From Streptomyces sp. NBC_00572 (GTDB lineage Bacteria > Actinomycetota > Actinomycetes > Streptomycetales > Streptomycetaceae), in assembly GCF_026341815.1 (NCBI RefSeq), contig NZ_JAPENX010000001.1:2356001-2420000 (forward strand): a stretch of 64,000 nt of DNA, read 5' to 3'. The translations under genes were made by a program, and so were the position numbers. The notes under the pieces are model-generated. The model was not told the origin of the DNA and searched no databases. It saw only the letters and a list, made by a program, of their open reading frames with translations. Below, piece after piece: positions 9,137 through 18,334 of the stretch. Each line of letters starts with the position of its first letter. Position 1 is the first letter of the stretch.

Positions 9137-10831
9137 TTACGGCTCCCTGGGGGCATCGGAGGTGGGGGGAAAGTCATGCGTGCCGGTCGTCCGGACGTCG
9201 AGGGTCCGCTCCGGGGTGAGGCGTACGACGAGGTGCCGGCGCCAGTCCGTGTCGTCGCGGTCCGGGTGGTCCTCGCGCCAGTGGCAGCCGCGGGTCTCCT
9301 CGCGGCGGCGGGCGGCGGCGACCAGCACCCGGGAGACGCACAGCAGGTTGGTGGTCTCCCAGGAGTCCACGCCCGGCTCGCCGGCCTTGGTGTCGTCGGT
9401 GCCGCCCGCGAGGGCGTCACTGTGCAGGGCGTCGAGGGCCTCGGCGGCCTCCCGCAGGCTGGCCTCGGAGCGCAGCACCCCGGCGCCGGCCGTCATGATC
9501 CGCTGGATGCGGGTCCGGGCGCCGGCCACGGGCAGCGGCAGGGTCACCGGGGCCGCGTGCTCCACCGGGGCGCCCGGCGAGCGCGGGGCGGCGGCGATGA
9601 TGTCGTCGGCGATCCGCTCGGCGAAGACCAGGCCCTCCAGGAGCGAGTTCGAGGCGAGCCGGTTGGCGCCGTGGACGCCCGTGCAGGCGACCTCACCGCA
9701 CGCGTACAGGCCCGGGACGGTCGTCCGGCCCCGCAGGTCGGTCCGGACGCCGCCGGACGCGTAGTGGGCGGCGGGGGCGACCGGGATCGGCTCCGTCACC
9801 GGGTCGATGCCGTGGGAGCGGCAGGCCGCGAGGATCGTCGGGAAGCGCTCCTCCCACATCTCGGCGCCGAAGTGGCGGGCGTCGAGGTACATGTTCTCCG
9901 TGCCGTGCTCCTGCATCCGGCGCGTGATCCCCTTGGCGACGATGTCCCGGGGCGCCAGCTCGGCCAGCTCGTGCTGCCCGATCATGAACCGCACCCCGTC
10001 GGCGTCGACCAGGTGGGCGCCCTCGCCCCGTACCGCCTCGGAGACCAGCGGCTGCTGGCCCTCGGAGCCGGCGCCGAGGAAGAGCACGGTGGGGTGGAAC
10101 TGGACGAACTCCAGGTCGGAGACCTCGGCCCCGGCGCGGAGCGCGAGCGCGACGCCGTCGCCGGTGGAGACCGCCGGGTTGGTGGTGGCGGAGAAGACCT
10201 GGCCCATGCCGCCGGTGGCGAGGACCACCGCGGGCGCGTGGACGGCGCCGACGCCGTCGTGCTGCCCCTCGCCCATGACGTGCAGGGTCACACCCGCCGT
10301 ACGGCCCTCCGCGTCCGTCAGGAGGTCCAGGACGAGGGCGTGCTCGATGGTGCGCACGCCCCGGTCCCGTATCGCCTCGACCAGCGCGCGGGAGATCTCG
10401 GCGCCGGTCGCGTCCCCGCCCGCGTGCGCGATGCGGCGGCGGTGGTGGCCGCCCTCGCGGGTCAGCGCGATCTCGCCGTCGGCGGTCTTGTCGAAGTCGG
10501 CGCCGGTCGCGATCAGCCGGCGGACGGCGTCGGGGCCCTCGGTGACGAGGGCGTGGACGGCCCGCTCGTCGCACAGCCCTGCACCGGCGACGAGGGTGTC
10601 GTCGAGGTGCTGCTCGGGGGTGTCGCCCTCGCCGAGCGCGGCGGCGATGCCGCCCTGGGCCCAGCGGGTGGAGCCGTCGTCGAGCCGCGCCTTGGTCACC
10701 ACGACCGCACGGAGTCCGGCGGCGGTGCAGCGCAGGGCGGCGGTGAGACCGGCGACACCGGAGCCGACCACGACGACGTCGGCGTCGATGGCCCAGCCGG
10801 GCGCGGGGGCGTGCAGCCGTATTCCGGTCAC
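9137..10831 (-). CDS. nadB: L-aspartate oxidase NadB
   Basis: A 564-residue FAD flavoprotein that oxidises L-aspartate to iminoaspartate for NAD synthesis. The dinucleotide-binding loop GSGVAG is at residues 23-28. The substrate region includes [12 protein letters not shown] and EFVQFHPT, and the capping segment has [25 protein letters not shown]. Family features from end to end are present, including a C-terminal helical domain. It overlaps panC by 4 bases and abuts nadC. The usual partner nadA (quinolinate synthase) is not in this window, so it must be encoded elsewhere. Confidence 0.97.
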   Translation of the reverse strand: MTGIRLHAPAPGWAIDADVVVVGSGVAGLTAALRCTAAGLRAVVVTKARLDDGSTRWAQGGIAAALGEGDTPEQHLDDTLVAGAGLCDERAVHALVTEGPDAVRRLIATGADFDKTADGEIALTREGGHHRRRIAHAGGDATGAEISRALVEAIRDRGVRTIEHALVLDLLTDAEGRTAGVTLHVMGEGQHDGVGAVHAPAVVLATGGMGQVFSATTNPAVSTGDGVALALRAGAEVSDLEFVQFHPTVLFLGAGSEGQQPLVSEAVRGEGAHLVDADGVRFMIGQHELAELAPRDIVAKGITRRMQEHGTENMYLDARHFGAEMWEERFPTILAACRSHGIDPVTEPIPVAPAAHYASGGVRTDLRGRTTVPGLYACGEVACTGVHGANRLASNSLLEGLVFAERIADDIIAAAPRSPGAPVEHAAPVTLPLPVAGARTRIQRIMTAGAGVLRSEASLREAAEALDALHSDALAGGTDDTKAGEPGVDSWETTNLLCVSRVLVAAARRREETRGCHWREDHPDRDDTDWRRHLVVRLTPERTLDVRTTGTHDFPPTSDAPREP

Positions 10832-11886
10832 TGGGTGGCTCCGAACATGGTGGACATGGTGGCTCCGAGGAGGAGGGGGACGTTGTCGATCAGCCGCGTG
10901 GCACCCACGCGGGCGGCGACGGCGAGGACCGCCTCCCCGTCATGGTCGTCGGTGACCTCGGTGAAGTCGGCCGGGTCGACGAGGGCCAGGTAGTCGAGGA
11001 CGAGCGGCGGCTCGGCCTTCGACGCACCGTCGAGGACCGCCCGGGCCGCGGCCCGCACGGCCTCGGCGCCGCAACCCTCGGCGGCGGCCTGCGCGACCGC
11101 GTGGGCGTCGGCGGCGGCCCGTGCCTCGCCGAGCCGGGAGAGCGCCTCGGCGCGGTTCTCGCCCCGGTTCTGGGCGCCGGGCAGGGCCTCGGCACGCGCG
11201 CGCAGCGCCTCCTGGGCGGCGAGCCGGTCACGGGCGGCGAACAGCGCGCCGGACAGCGCGAGGGCCGTACGGCGCTCGTCGCGCGACAGGTAGCGGTTGC
11301 GGCTGGAGAGGGCGAGGCCGTCGGTCTCGCGGACGGTCGGCACGCCGACGATCTCGACCGGGAAGTTCAGGTCGCGGGCCATCCGCCGGATCAGGGCCAG
11401 CTGCTGGGCGTCCTTCTGGCCGAAGAAGGCCAGGTCGGGGGCGGTGAGGTGGAGCAGCTTGGCGACGACGGTCAGCATGCCGTCGAAGTGACCGGGCCGG
11501 GAGGCGCCTTCGAGGCGCTCGCCCATGGGGCCCGCGGTGATCCGGACCTGCGGCTCCCCGCCCGGGTAGACCTCGTCGACGGAGGGCGCGAAGACGGCGC
11601 TCGCGCCGGCGGCGAGGGCCACCTCCAGGTCGGCGTCGAGGGTGCGCGGGTAGCGGTCGAGGTCCTCGCCCGCGCCGAACTGGAGCGGGTTGACGAAGAC
11701 GGTGACGACGACGGTGCCGTCGGCTCCGACCCGCTCGCGGGCCGTACGGATCAGGGTGGCGTGGCCCTCGTGGAGGGCGCCCATGGTCATGACGACGGCC
11801 CGTCGGCCGCTGCTCCCGGCGCCCAGGGCGCGCAGCTCCCGCGCCGTGCGCACGGGCGCGAAGGGGGTGGCGGACGAGGTGTTCAT
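10828..11886 (-). CDS. panC: Pantothenate synthetase PanC
   Basis: A 352-residue enzyme that joins pantoate and beta-alanine with ATP to make pantothenate. The nucleotidyl-transferase signature TMGALHEGH is at residues 34-42, followed by [20 protein letters not shown] and SSRNRYLS. Family members are usually ~280-310 residues; the extra length is an Ala/Glu/Arg-rich insertion near 230-275 ([19 protein letters not shown] region). It is translationally coupled to the gene upstream (4-base ATGA overlap at 11883-11886) and to nadB downstream. panB is not nearby. Confidence 0.96.
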   Translation of the reverse strand: MNTSSATPFAPVRTARELRALGAGSSGRRAVVMTMGALHEGHATLIRTARERVGADGTVVVTVFVNPLQFGAGEDLDRYPRTLDADLEVALAAGASAVFAPSVDEVYPGGEPQVRITAGPMGERLEGASRPGHFDGMLTVVAKLLHLTAPDLAFFGQKDAQQLALIRRMARDLNFPVEIVGVPTVRETDGLALSSRNRYLSRDERRTALALSGALFAARDRLAAQEALRARAEALPGAQNRGENRAEALSRLGEARAAADAHAVAQAAAEGCGAEAVRAAARAVLDGASKAEPPLVLDYLALVDPADFTEVTDDHDGEAVLAVAARVGATRLIDNVPLLLGATMSTMFGATQ

Positions 11887-12800
11887 CGGGGCTCCCCTTC
11901 GGCGAGTACGCCCAGCAGGTCCTCGGCCAGCTCGGGCTTGAGCAGGCCGTGCGCGAGCGCGCGGTCGGCGGTCGTGCGGGCCATCGCCAGATAGCCGGCG
12001 ACGGTGCCGGGCGCGTGTTTGCGCAGCTCGGCGACATGGGCGGCGACCGTGCCGGCGTCACCGCGCGCGACGGGACCGGTGAGGGCCGCGTCCCCGGACC
12101 GCAGCGCGTTGTCCAGGGCGGCGCCGAGCAACGGGCCCAGCATCCGGTCCGGGGCGGCCACCCCGGCCTTGTGCAGCAGCTCCATCGACTGAGCCACCAG
12201 GGTGACCAGGTGGTTCGCGCCGAGGGCCAGGGCCGCGTGGTAGAGCGGGCGGGCGTCCTCGGCGATCCACTCGGGCTCACCGCCCATCTCGATCACCAGG
12301 GCCTCGGCGGCGAGCCGCAGCTCCTCGGGCGCGGTCACCCCGAAGGAGCAGCCGGCCAGCCGCTGGACGTCGACCGGGGTGCCGGTGAAGGTCATGGCGG
12401 GGTGCAGGGCGAGCGGCAGCGCACCCGCGCGCCGGACGGGGTCGAGGACCCGTGCCCCGTACCGCCCGGAGGTGTGCACGATCAGCTGTCCCGGCCGTAC
12501 GGATCCGGTGTCGGCGAGGCCCTCGACCAGACCGGGCAGGGCGTCGTCGGGCACGGTCAGCAGGACCAGGTCGGCGAGGGCGAGGACGCGCGCGGGCTCG
12601 ACGACCGGGACCTCGGGCAGGAGGGCGGCGGCACGGCGCCGGGAGGCGTCGGAGACCGCCGAGACGGCGACGGGACGGTGCCCGGCGAGCCGGAGGGCGG
12701 CGGCGAGCGCGGGGCCCACGCGGCCTGCGCCGACGACACCGACGGCGAGCCGGGCGGGTCGGTCCTCGGCTCGGGGCTCTGGCGCTACTGGTGCGTTCAC
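11883..12800 (-). CDS. Rossmann-fold/DUF2520 oxidoreductase, candidate pantoate-pathway reductase
   Basis: A 305-residue NAD(P)-dependent-looking protein. [16 protein letters not shown] (residues 21-36) is a Rossmann GxGxxG motif, and [17 protein letters not shown] resembles the nucleotide domain of F420-dependent or ketopantoate reductases. The C-terminal DUF2520 domain (from about 160) includes [15 protein letters not shown]. Leading the operon and overlapping panC by 4 bases, it could supply the otherwise unseen ketopantoate reduction step. That is inference from context; the family has no firmly assigned reaction that I know. It is the first gene of the leftward operon. Confidence 0.85.
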   Translation of the reverse strand: MNAPVAPEPRAEDRPARLAVGVVGAGRVGPALAAALRLAGHRPVAVSAVSDASRRRAAALLPEVPVVEPARVLALADLVLLTVPDDALPGLVEGLADTGSVRPGQLIVHTSGRYGARVLDPVRRAGALPLALHPAMTFTGTPVDVQRLAGCSFGVTAPEELRLAAEALVIEMGGEPEWIAEDARPLYHAALALGANHLVTLVAQSMELLHKAGVAAPDRMLGPLLGAALDNALRSGDAALTGPVARGDAGTVAAHVAELRKHAPGTVAGYLAMARTTADRALAHGLLKPELAEDLLGVLAEGEPR

Positions 12801-12926
12801 GGTGGGGACGGCCTTCCGTTCCAGTCCTCGGCGGGTACCGGACGATTTCTGGTCATGCTACGCCAGCGTTTCGCGCTGCTCCCGTGGCTGTCCACAGGGT
12901 GTGGGCGGTGGTGTGATGATCGGTCC

Positions 12927-14120
12927 ATGAATCCTGTGGACCCTGTGGACGAGGAAGCGGCCCGGCTCTACCGGGCGAAGGTCTGGGGCGGCGCCGACCG
13001 CACGCTGTGGCGCACCCAGGTGGAAGGCACGGTCGGCACGCGCCTGCGTGAACTCGCCGACTGGGCCGAGTCCTCCGGGCACGGCGAGGCACCGCTCGAC
13101 ACGTACGGGGACGGGCTCGTCGAGGAGCTCGAACGACGCGTCGCAGAGGAGCTCGGCCTCCCCGCCGCGGTCTTCTTCCCCACCGGCACGATGGCGCAGC
13201 AGGTGGCGCTGCGCTGCTGGGCCGGGCGGACCGGCAGCCCCGTCGTCGCCCTCCACCCGCTCGCCCACCCCGAGGTCCACGAGGGCGGCGCGCTCACGGC
13301 CGTCGCCGGGCTCCGCACCGTCCACCCGACCGACGCGCCCCGGCTGCCGACGGCCGAGGAGGTACGGGACCACCCGGAGCCCTTCGGGACGCTGATGCTG
13401 GAGCTCCCGCTGCGGGACGCCGGCTTCGTGCTGCCGTCCTGGGAGGAGCTGACCGAGGTGGTGGAGGCGGCCAGGGAACGGGACGCCGTGGTCCACTTCG
13501 ACGGGGCGCGGCTCTGGGAGTGCACGACGCATTTCGGCCGCCCGCTCGCGGAGATCGCCGGGCTCGCCGACAGCGTGTACCTCTCGTTCTACAAGTCCCT
13601 CGGCGGCCTGTCCGGCGCCGTGCTGGCCGGCCCCGAGGACGTCATGGCGGAGGCCGGGGTGTGGCGGCACCGGTACGGCGGCCAGCTCTTCCAGCAGTAC
13701 CCGGCGGCGCTCTCCGCGCTCCGCGGCCTGGACGCCGAGCTGCCCAGGCTGCCCTCGTACGTGGCGCACGCGCGCGTGGTGGCCGACGCGGTCCGGGAGG
13801 CGCTCACGGAGGCCGCGACGGAAGCGGGCGGCCCGGGGTGGTTCCGGGTCCACCCGGAGGCCCCGCACACCCACCAGTTCCAGGTCTGGCTGCCGTACGC
13901 CCCCGAGGCCCTCACGACGGCGGCCCTCGCCCAGACCGAGGCCACCGGCACGGTCCTCTTCCGCCGCTGGTTCAGCCCGGGCGCGGGCGGCCCGCCGGGG
14001 GTCTCCGTGACGGAGCTGACCGTGGCGGGACCGGGTCTGGAGTGGACGGCGGAGGACGTGAAGGCGGCGGTACGGGACTTCCTGGCCCGGCTGGGGCAGC
14101 GATCCCGCTCACTCGCGTGA
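12927..14120 (+). CDS. PLP-dependent beta-eliminating lyase / threonine aldolase-like protein
   Basis: A 397-residue fold-type I PLP enzyme. FFPTGTMAQQVALR is the cofactor phosphate region, VVHFDGARLWECT holds the Asp that contacts the pyridine nitrogen, and Lys223 in SFYKSLGG is the expected Schiff-base lysine. It resembles low-specificity threonine aldolases, but the substrate cannot be fixed. The start MNPVDPVDEEA at 12927 is chosen because the frame upstream is antisense to the DUF2520 gene. The upstream ribosome site is weak. It is divergent from the nad/pan operon, with 126 bases between. The last 12 bases overlap the next gene on the other strand. Confidence 0.85.
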   Translation: MNPVDPVDEEAARLYRAKVWGGADRTLWRTQVEGTVGTRLRELADWAESSGHGEAPLDTYGDGLVEELERRVAEELGLPAAVFFPTGTMAQQVALRCWAGRTGSPVVALHPLAHPEVHEGGALTAVAGLRTVHPTDAPRLPTAEEVRDHPEPFGTLMLELPLRDAGFVLPSWEELTEVVEAARERDAVVHFDGARLWECTTHFGRPLAEIAGLADSVYLSFYKSLGGLSGAVLAGPEDVMAEAGVWRHRYGGQLFQQYPAALSALRGLDAELPRLPSYVAHARVVADAVREALTEAATEAGGPGWFRVHPEAPHTHQFQVWLPYAPEALTTAALAQTEATGTVLFRRWFSPGAGGPPGVSVTELTVAGPGLEWTAEDVKAAVRDFLARLGQRSRSLA

Positions 14121-14339
14121 GCCCCCGGGCGGTCGGCGGGCGCGCGGCTGCAGCAGGCGGCGCAGGGCGGTCCTGAGGCCGCCCCGCACCGGGCGGCCCG
14201 CCATCACCCGCTCGAAGCGGCGTCGGTCGCGGACCGACCGCAGGACGGCGACGTCATGGGTGCCGGGCGCCGGCGGCATCGGCTCACCGAGCCGGTCGGC
14301 GCGGTACGTGTCGAAGAGGTACTGGTGCAGCGCGTTCAT
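14109..14339 (-). CDS. Small basic protein of unknown function
   Basis: A 76-residue Arg-rich protein (MNALHQYLFDTYRADRLGEP...), with a conserved-looking N-terminal half and a basic C-terminus (RTALRRLLQPRARRP). There is no membrane segment. It is divergent from the ArsR-type regulator gene at 14487, and the interval carries two palindromes that probably bind that regulator, so it is a likely regulatory target. I recall similar short proteins next to this regulator in other Streptomyces. Function is unknown. Confidence 0.65.
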   Translation of the reverse strand: MNALHQYLFDTYRADRLGEPMPPAPGTHDVAVLRSVRDRRRFERVMAGRPVRGGLRTALRRLLQPRARRPPGGSRE

Positions 14340-14375
14340 GTCCTCACCGTGCGCCCGGCCTCCACCCCCTGGCGC

Positions 14376-14402
14376 GCCGTTTGACGGCTCCCGTCAAACG
14401 GC
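14376..14402. promoter_or_regulatory. Palindromic operator 1
   Basis: A perfect inverted repeat with 12-bp arms, gccgtttgacgg (14376-14387) and its complement (14391-14402), around ctc. Its TTGACG/CGTCAA core recurs 47 bp away in operator 2. Both lie between the small gene at 14109-14339 and the divergent ArsR-type regulator, the expected position for autoregulation. Confidence 0.7.
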
Positions 14403-14424
14403 GGTCCGGGGCCCGCCGACGCGT

Positions 14425-14447
14425 CGATTGACGGCCCTCGTCAAACG
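14425..14447. promoter_or_regulatory. Palindromic operator 2
   Basis: Inverted repeat cgattgacg (14425-14433) and cgtcaaacg (14439-14447), one mismatch, 5-base spacer. It shares the TTGACG/CGTCAA half-sites with operator 1 and lies 40-62 bases upstream of the regulator start at 14487. Centre-to-centre distance to operator 1 is about 47 bp. Confidence 0.65.
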
Positions 14448-14486
14448 TCGCGACACCGCCCCCACCCCACCCCGCACCATGGAGGG

Positions 14487-15575
14487 GTGAGCGTGACGAT
14501 CGACATCACCGGACTGCCGCACGAGCGGATCGCCTTCTGCCCCTCGCCGTTGGCGGAGCTGGGCGCCGCCCTGCACGCCCTCTCCGAGCCCGCGCACCAC
14601 GCCAGGCTGCACGCCTGGACCACCACGACCGCCGCCGCGCTCAAGCCCGAGCTCGCGGACCGGCTGCACGAGGCCGACTTCATGTGGCGGTCCACCCGCT
14701 CCGACATCCTGCTGCCCCCGCGGCCCCGCGCGACCCTCGCCGAGGAGCTGGACGATCTCGACCTCATGGACGACGAGAAGTACGTGGGCTCGGCCCTGGA
14801 GATCTCCTGCGCCAGCCGCTACTCGCGCGGCGCCCCCTCGCCGCTCGTCGACGAGCGGATGCGGCGCCGCGCGCTCGAACTGGCCGCCGCGCGCGGACCG
14901 CGCCAGGCCGCGTTCGTGGAGCGGATGCTCGCCGACCCGCCCGGTACGCGCGCGTGGATCCGGCGACTCCTGGAGGACTGCGACGAAGCCTTCTTCGCCG
15001 ACACCTGGCGCCGCGTCCGGGTCCAGCTCGCCGCCGACGCCCGCCACAAGACGGAGCTGATGCGCCGCAAGGGCCTGGCCGAGGCCGTCGCGGACGCGTC
15101 CTCCGCGATGGTCCTGGAGGAGGACGAGGCGGGTTCCCGGATCGTCGTCGACAAGCTGGTCCAGGGCCGCACCAGCGCCGAGGGCTCGGGCGTGACGTTC
15201 CTGCCGACCGCCTTCGGCTGGCCGCACCTCTTCGCACTGCACGCCGCCGGCTGGCAGCCGGTGATCCAGTACCCCGTGCCCGCCCGCGACCTCGGCGGCG
15301 GCGCCCCCGTCGACACCGTGAAGCTGCGTCTGGAGGCGGTCGCCCACCCGATGCGGATGCGGCTGAGCCGCAGCCTCGCCCGGGGCTCGTACTCCACGAG
15401 CGAGCTGGCCGACGCGTACGGCATCAGCGCCCCCGAGGTCTCCCGCCACCTCGCGGTCATGAAGAAGGCCGGTCTGATCACCACCCAGCGGCGCGGCCGG
15501 TACGTCCTGCACCAGCTGGACGTGGCCGTCGTCGCCCGCCTCGGCAGCGACTTCCTGGAGAGCGTGCTGCGGTGA
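14487..15575 (+). CDS. ArsR/DUF5937-type winged-helix regulator
   Basis: A 362-residue protein. The N-terminal ~250 residues match the DUF5937-type helical sensor region found in Streptomyces regulators, with no catalytic motif. The C-terminus (about 275-355) is an ArsR winged helix: LEAVAHPMRMRLSRSL, YSTSELADAYGISAPEVSRHLAVMKKAGLITTQRRGRYVLHQL. The metal-binding cysteines of classic ArsR proteins are not seen in the DNA-binding helix, so the signal is probably not a thiophilic metal. The start is GTG at 14487. Two palindromes sit directly upstream, suggesting repression of itself and of the divergent small gene. Confidence 0.85.
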   Translation: MSVTIDITGLPHERIAFCPSPLAELGAALHALSEPAHHARLHAWTTTTAAALKPELADRLHEADFMWRSTRSDILLPPRPRATLAEELDDLDLMDDEKYVGSALEISCASRYSRGAPSPLVDERMRRRALELAAARGPRQAAFVERMLADPPGTRAWIRRLLEDCDEAFFADTWRRVRVQLAADARHKTELMRRKGLAEAVADASSAMVLEEDEAGSRIVVDKLVQGRTSAEGSGVTFLPTAFGWPHLFALHAAGWQPVIQYPVPARDLGGGAPVDTVKLRLEAVAHPMRMRLSRSLARGSYSTSELADAYGISAPEVSRHLAVMKKAGLITTQRRGRYVLHQLDVAVVARLGSDFLESVLR

Positions 15576-15584
15576 GTGGAGTCC

Positions 15585-15630
15585 CTAGGGCCTGAGAGTC
15601 CCCGGCCATGATCCGCCGGACAGGCCCTAG
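15585..15630. terminator. Bidirectional hairpin between convergent genes
   Basis: A 10-bp inverted repeat, ctagggcctg (15585-15594) and caggccctag (15621-15630), encloses a smaller GC-rich stem. It starts 10 bases after the regulator stop and includes the stop codon of the convergent kinase gene, so it should act on both transcripts. Confidence 0.6.
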
Positions 15631-16238
15631 TCGAAACGGATGTGGGAGAGGCCGACCCGGAGCCGCCGAAGCCGGTGGCGCAGCGGCCCGTCCGTGTCCG
15701 GCAGCGGCCGCAGTCCGGCCAGCTCCGCGACCCGGTCGGCGACCTGCGGGACCGTCAGCCGATCGGTACGGAGGTGGTGGGCGAACTCCGGCGCCGCAAG
15801 CCGCTCCAGGCACTCGTCCAGCTTGGCCACGGCGAAGCTCTCCCGCTTCAGGCCGCGTCCGAGGCCCCGCTCCGCCAGCCGCCCCAGGACCGTCTCCCGC
15901 TCGGCGAGCAGGGCGACATGGTGCACCCGGTCCGCTCCGTGGTCCGCGCGCAGCCGGCCGACGATCTCGGCGAAGTACCCCGGGTCGGTGAGCGTCATCG
16001 GCACGATCACGGGCCCGTCCCCGTACCGCCGCAGCGCCAGGTCCAGCACCTCGTGCACGCCCTGCCGCCAGGCCGCCAGGTCCTGGAAGTCCCCGCGCAG
16101 CGACGGCGGCAGCGTCCGGTGCAGCCCGAACCCGATGTGCTCCGGGTCGCACACGGCGCTGCCGGGCAGCCGGCGCCGCAGCTCGTACGCGGTCTGGGTC
16201 TTGCCGCCCCCGAAGGGACCGTTGATCCACAGCAGCAT
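15627..16238 (-). CDS. TmrB-like P-loop kinase/ATPase
   Basis: A 203-residue P-loop protein. MLLWINGPFGGGKTQTAYEL has Walker A GPFGGGKT at 7-14, and CDPEHIGFGLHR follows. This N-terminal pattern is that of TmrB, the Bacillus ATP-binding tunicamycin-resistance protein, and of related small-molecule kinases. A conserved Arg/Glu-rich lid region (LLAERETVLGRLAERG) is present. Its gene starts 14 bases after the response-regulator gene on the same strand, so it is probably in the two-component operon. Whether it gives drug resistance is not shown. Confidence 0.75.
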   Translation of the reverse strand: MLLWINGPFGGGKTQTAYELRRRLPGSAVCDPEHIGFGLHRTLPPSLRGDFQDLAAWRQGVHEVLDLALRRYGDGPVIVPMTLTDPGYFAEIVGRLRADHGADRVHHVALLAERETVLGRLAERGLGRGLKRESFAVAKLDECLERLAAPEFAHHLRTDRLTVPQVADRVAELAGLRPLPDTDGPLRHRLRRLRVGLSHIRFD

Positions 16239-16252
16239 CGGAACGCCCCGGC

Positions 16253-16981
16253 TCAGCCCGCCGCGCCGCCGCCCGCCCGGACCAGGCCCGTCTCGTACGC
16301 GAGGACGACCACCTGCACCCGGTCACGCAGGCCCAGCTTGGTCAGGATGCGGCCCACATGGGTCTTCACCGTCGCCTCGGAGAGGACGAGCCGGGCGGCG
16401 ATCTCGCCGTTCGACAGGCCCTGCGCGACCAGCATCATCACCTCGCGCTCCCGGTCCGTGAGGCGCCCCAGCTCCTTGTGCTCGGGCTCCTTGCCCGAGG
16501 ACGGCAGCATCGGCGAGAAACGGTCGAGGAGCCGCCGCGTGGTCGAGGGCGCCACCACCGCGTCACCGCTGTGCACCGAGCGGATCGCGCCGAGCAGCTC
16601 CGCCGGGGGCACGTCCTTCAGCATGAAGCCGCTCGCGCCCGCCTTCAGCCCCGAGAACGCGTACTCGTCGAGGTCGAAGGTGGTCAGGATCAGCACCTTC
16701 GGGGCGCCCTCCCGTCGCCCGCCACCACTCTTGTCCGAGGCGCCCCGCGCCGCCCCTTCCTGTGGCGAACAGATCCGCCGGGTCGTCTCCACCCCGTCCA
16801 GCTTGGGCATGCGCACGTCCATCAGCACGACGTCGACCGCCGTCGAGCGCAGCACCTCCAGCGCCTCGACCCCGTCGCCCGCCTCCGCCACGACCTCCAT
16901 GTCCGGTTGGGCGGCGAGCACCATGCGGAAACCGGTGCGCAGCAGCACCTGGTCGTCGACAAGCATCACGCGGATGGACAT
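16253..16981 (-). CDS. NarL/LuxR-family response regulator
   Basis: A 242-residue two-component response regulator. The receiver domain has the acidic pair VDDQ and the phospho-acceptor Asp in VVLMDVRMPKLDG (residue ~54), then ILTTFD and the Lys in FMLKDV. The C-terminal GerE/LuxR helix-turn-helix is LTDREREVMMLVAQGLSNGEIA with LSEATVKTHVGRIL. An unusual insertion of about 20 Gly/Ser/Arg-rich residues (about 72-93) splits the receiver domain between helix 3 and strand 4. It pairs with the histidine kinase encoded 47 bases upstream. Confidence 0.95.
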   Translation of the reverse strand: MSIRVMLVDDQVLLRTGFRMVLAAQPDMEVVAEAGDGVEALEVLRSTAVDVVLMDVRMPKLDGVETTRRICSPQEGAARGASDKSGGGRREGAPKVLILTTFDLDEYAFSGLKAGASGFMLKDVPPAELLGAIRSVHSGDAVVAPSTTRRLLDRFSPMLPSSGKEPEHKELGRLTDREREVMMLVAQGLSNGEIAARLVLSEATVKTHVGRILTKLGLRDRVQVVVLAYETGLVRAGGGAAG

Positions 16982-17028
16982 CAGATTCCTTCGGGTCGTC
17001 AGTGAGCGGGCTGGTCGCCCGGGGGACG

Positions 17029-18237
17029 TCAGTGAACGGGTTTGAGCGGGAGCAGGGCGCTGATCCGAAAGCCTCCGCCGGGACGCGGGCCCGCGTCCAG
17101 CGTGCCGCCGACCATGCCGACCCGCTCGCGCATGCCGATCAGACCGTGGCCCCGGCCGTCGGCGCCCCCGTCCTCGTACATCTCCTGCGGCGCGCCACGG
17201 CCGTCGTCCTCGACGAGCAGCCCGAGTCCGTCGTCGAAGTACACCAGCCGGACGCTGGCGCCGACGTCAGGACCGCCGTGCTTGCGCGTGTTGGTGAGGG
17301 CCTCCTGCACGATCCGGTACGCGGTGAGCTCGACGCCGCTGGGCAGCGGGCGCGGGCTCCCCTCGATCGCGAAGTCCACGGTGAGACCGGCGCCCCGCAC
17401 CTGCTCGACCAGATCCTCGATCTGCTTCACGTCGGGCTGCGGCACGTACTCCCCGGCCTCCTGGTGCTCTCCGGTGCGCAGGATGCCGAGCAGCCTGCGC
17501 ATCTCGGCGAGCGCCTGGCGGCCGGTGGTGGAGATGGTGTCCAGGGCCTGCTTGGCGGTCTCCGGGGAGGAGTCCATGACGTACGCGGCGCCGTCGGCCT
17601 GCACGACCATCACCGACACGTTGTGCGCGACGACGTCGTGCAGCTCGCGGGCGATCCGGGCCCGCTCGGCGGCGACCGCGACCTTGGCCTGGGCCTCGCG
17701 CTCCTGCTCCAGGCGGGAGGCCCGCTCCTCCAGCTGCGCGAAGTAGGCGCGGCGGGTGCGGAGCGAGTCGCCGAGGACCCAGGCGAGGACGAACGGCACG
17801 GTCATGATGATCGTGAAGAAGACCTGGGCCGCGCTCGACTGCGGACCGTCCACCGGCCATCTCAGCTGCGAGAGCGTCGCGGCGGACAGTCCGCCGACCA
17901 GTGCGAGCCGGGATGCCCAGCGGGGGCCGTCGTGCGCGGCGACGGTGTAGATGATCACGAGCATGGCGAAGTCGGCCATGAACGGTGTCAGGCCGAAGCC
18001 GAGCTGCGCGAGGCCGAGGCCGACCGCGAGGACCAGCATCTTCTCCGGGGCACGTCGCCGCAGGGCCACGACCAGGGAGAACAGCACGGCGACGAGGCCG
18101 TACCCGAGGGGATGGCCCTCCACCTGGCCCGTGCTTGCCGACACCACCCACAGCATGGAGAACCCCAGGAGGACGACCGCCCAGAAGGTGTCGACGCCCG
18201 TCGGGTGTCTGCGGATGAAGTCGTAAAGGCGCTGCAC
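17029..18237 (-). CDS. Sensor histidine kinase, HisKA_3 family
   Basis: A 402-residue membrane kinase. Residues ~15-160 contain about five hydrophobic segments ([16 protein letters not shown] and following), then a coiled coil ([19 protein letters not shown]). The phospho-acceptor box is [19 protein letters not shown], followed by a HATPase_c domain with TNTRKHGG and [13 protein letters not shown]. There is no extracellular sensor domain, so the signal is probably sensed in or at the membrane. The first gene of the leftward kinase - regulator - TmrB-like operon. Confidence 0.95.
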   Translation of the reverse strand: MQRLYDFIRRHPTGVDTFWAVVLLGFSMLWVVSASTGQVEGHPLGYGLVAVLFSLVVALRRRAPEKMLVLAVGLGLAQLGFGLTPFMADFAMLVIIYTVAAHDGPRWASRLALVGGLSAATLSQLRWPVDGPQSSAAQVFFTIIMTVPFVLAWVLGDSLRTRRAYFAQLEERASRLEQEREAQAKVAVAAERARIARELHDVVAHNVSVMVVQADGAAYVMDSSPETAKQALDTISTTGRQALAEMRRLLGILRTGEHQEAGEYVPQPDVKQIEDLVEQVRGAGLTVDFAIEGSPRPLPSGVELTAYRIVQEALTNTRKHGGPDVGASVRLVYFDDGLGLLVEDDGRGAPQEMYEDGGADGRGHGLIGMRERVGMVGGTLDAGPRPGGGFRISALLPLKPVH

Positions 18238-18334
18238 GTCACCCAGAGTAGGGAAGGGAGATAGGTGCAGGGATCAACCGTGGGGTCGATCCTTGGCGCG
18301 GGACCCGTACTCCCCGAGGTGGAGACTGGGGCGC

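Noticed and set aside
12890..12950. gtccacaggg and ccctgtggac repeats resembling DnaA boxes near the PLP lyase start
   Set aside because: Only near-matches to the DnaA site; one copy is part of codons for Pro-Val-Asp repeats. No origin-associated genes are nearby, so chance or a minor hairpin is more likely.
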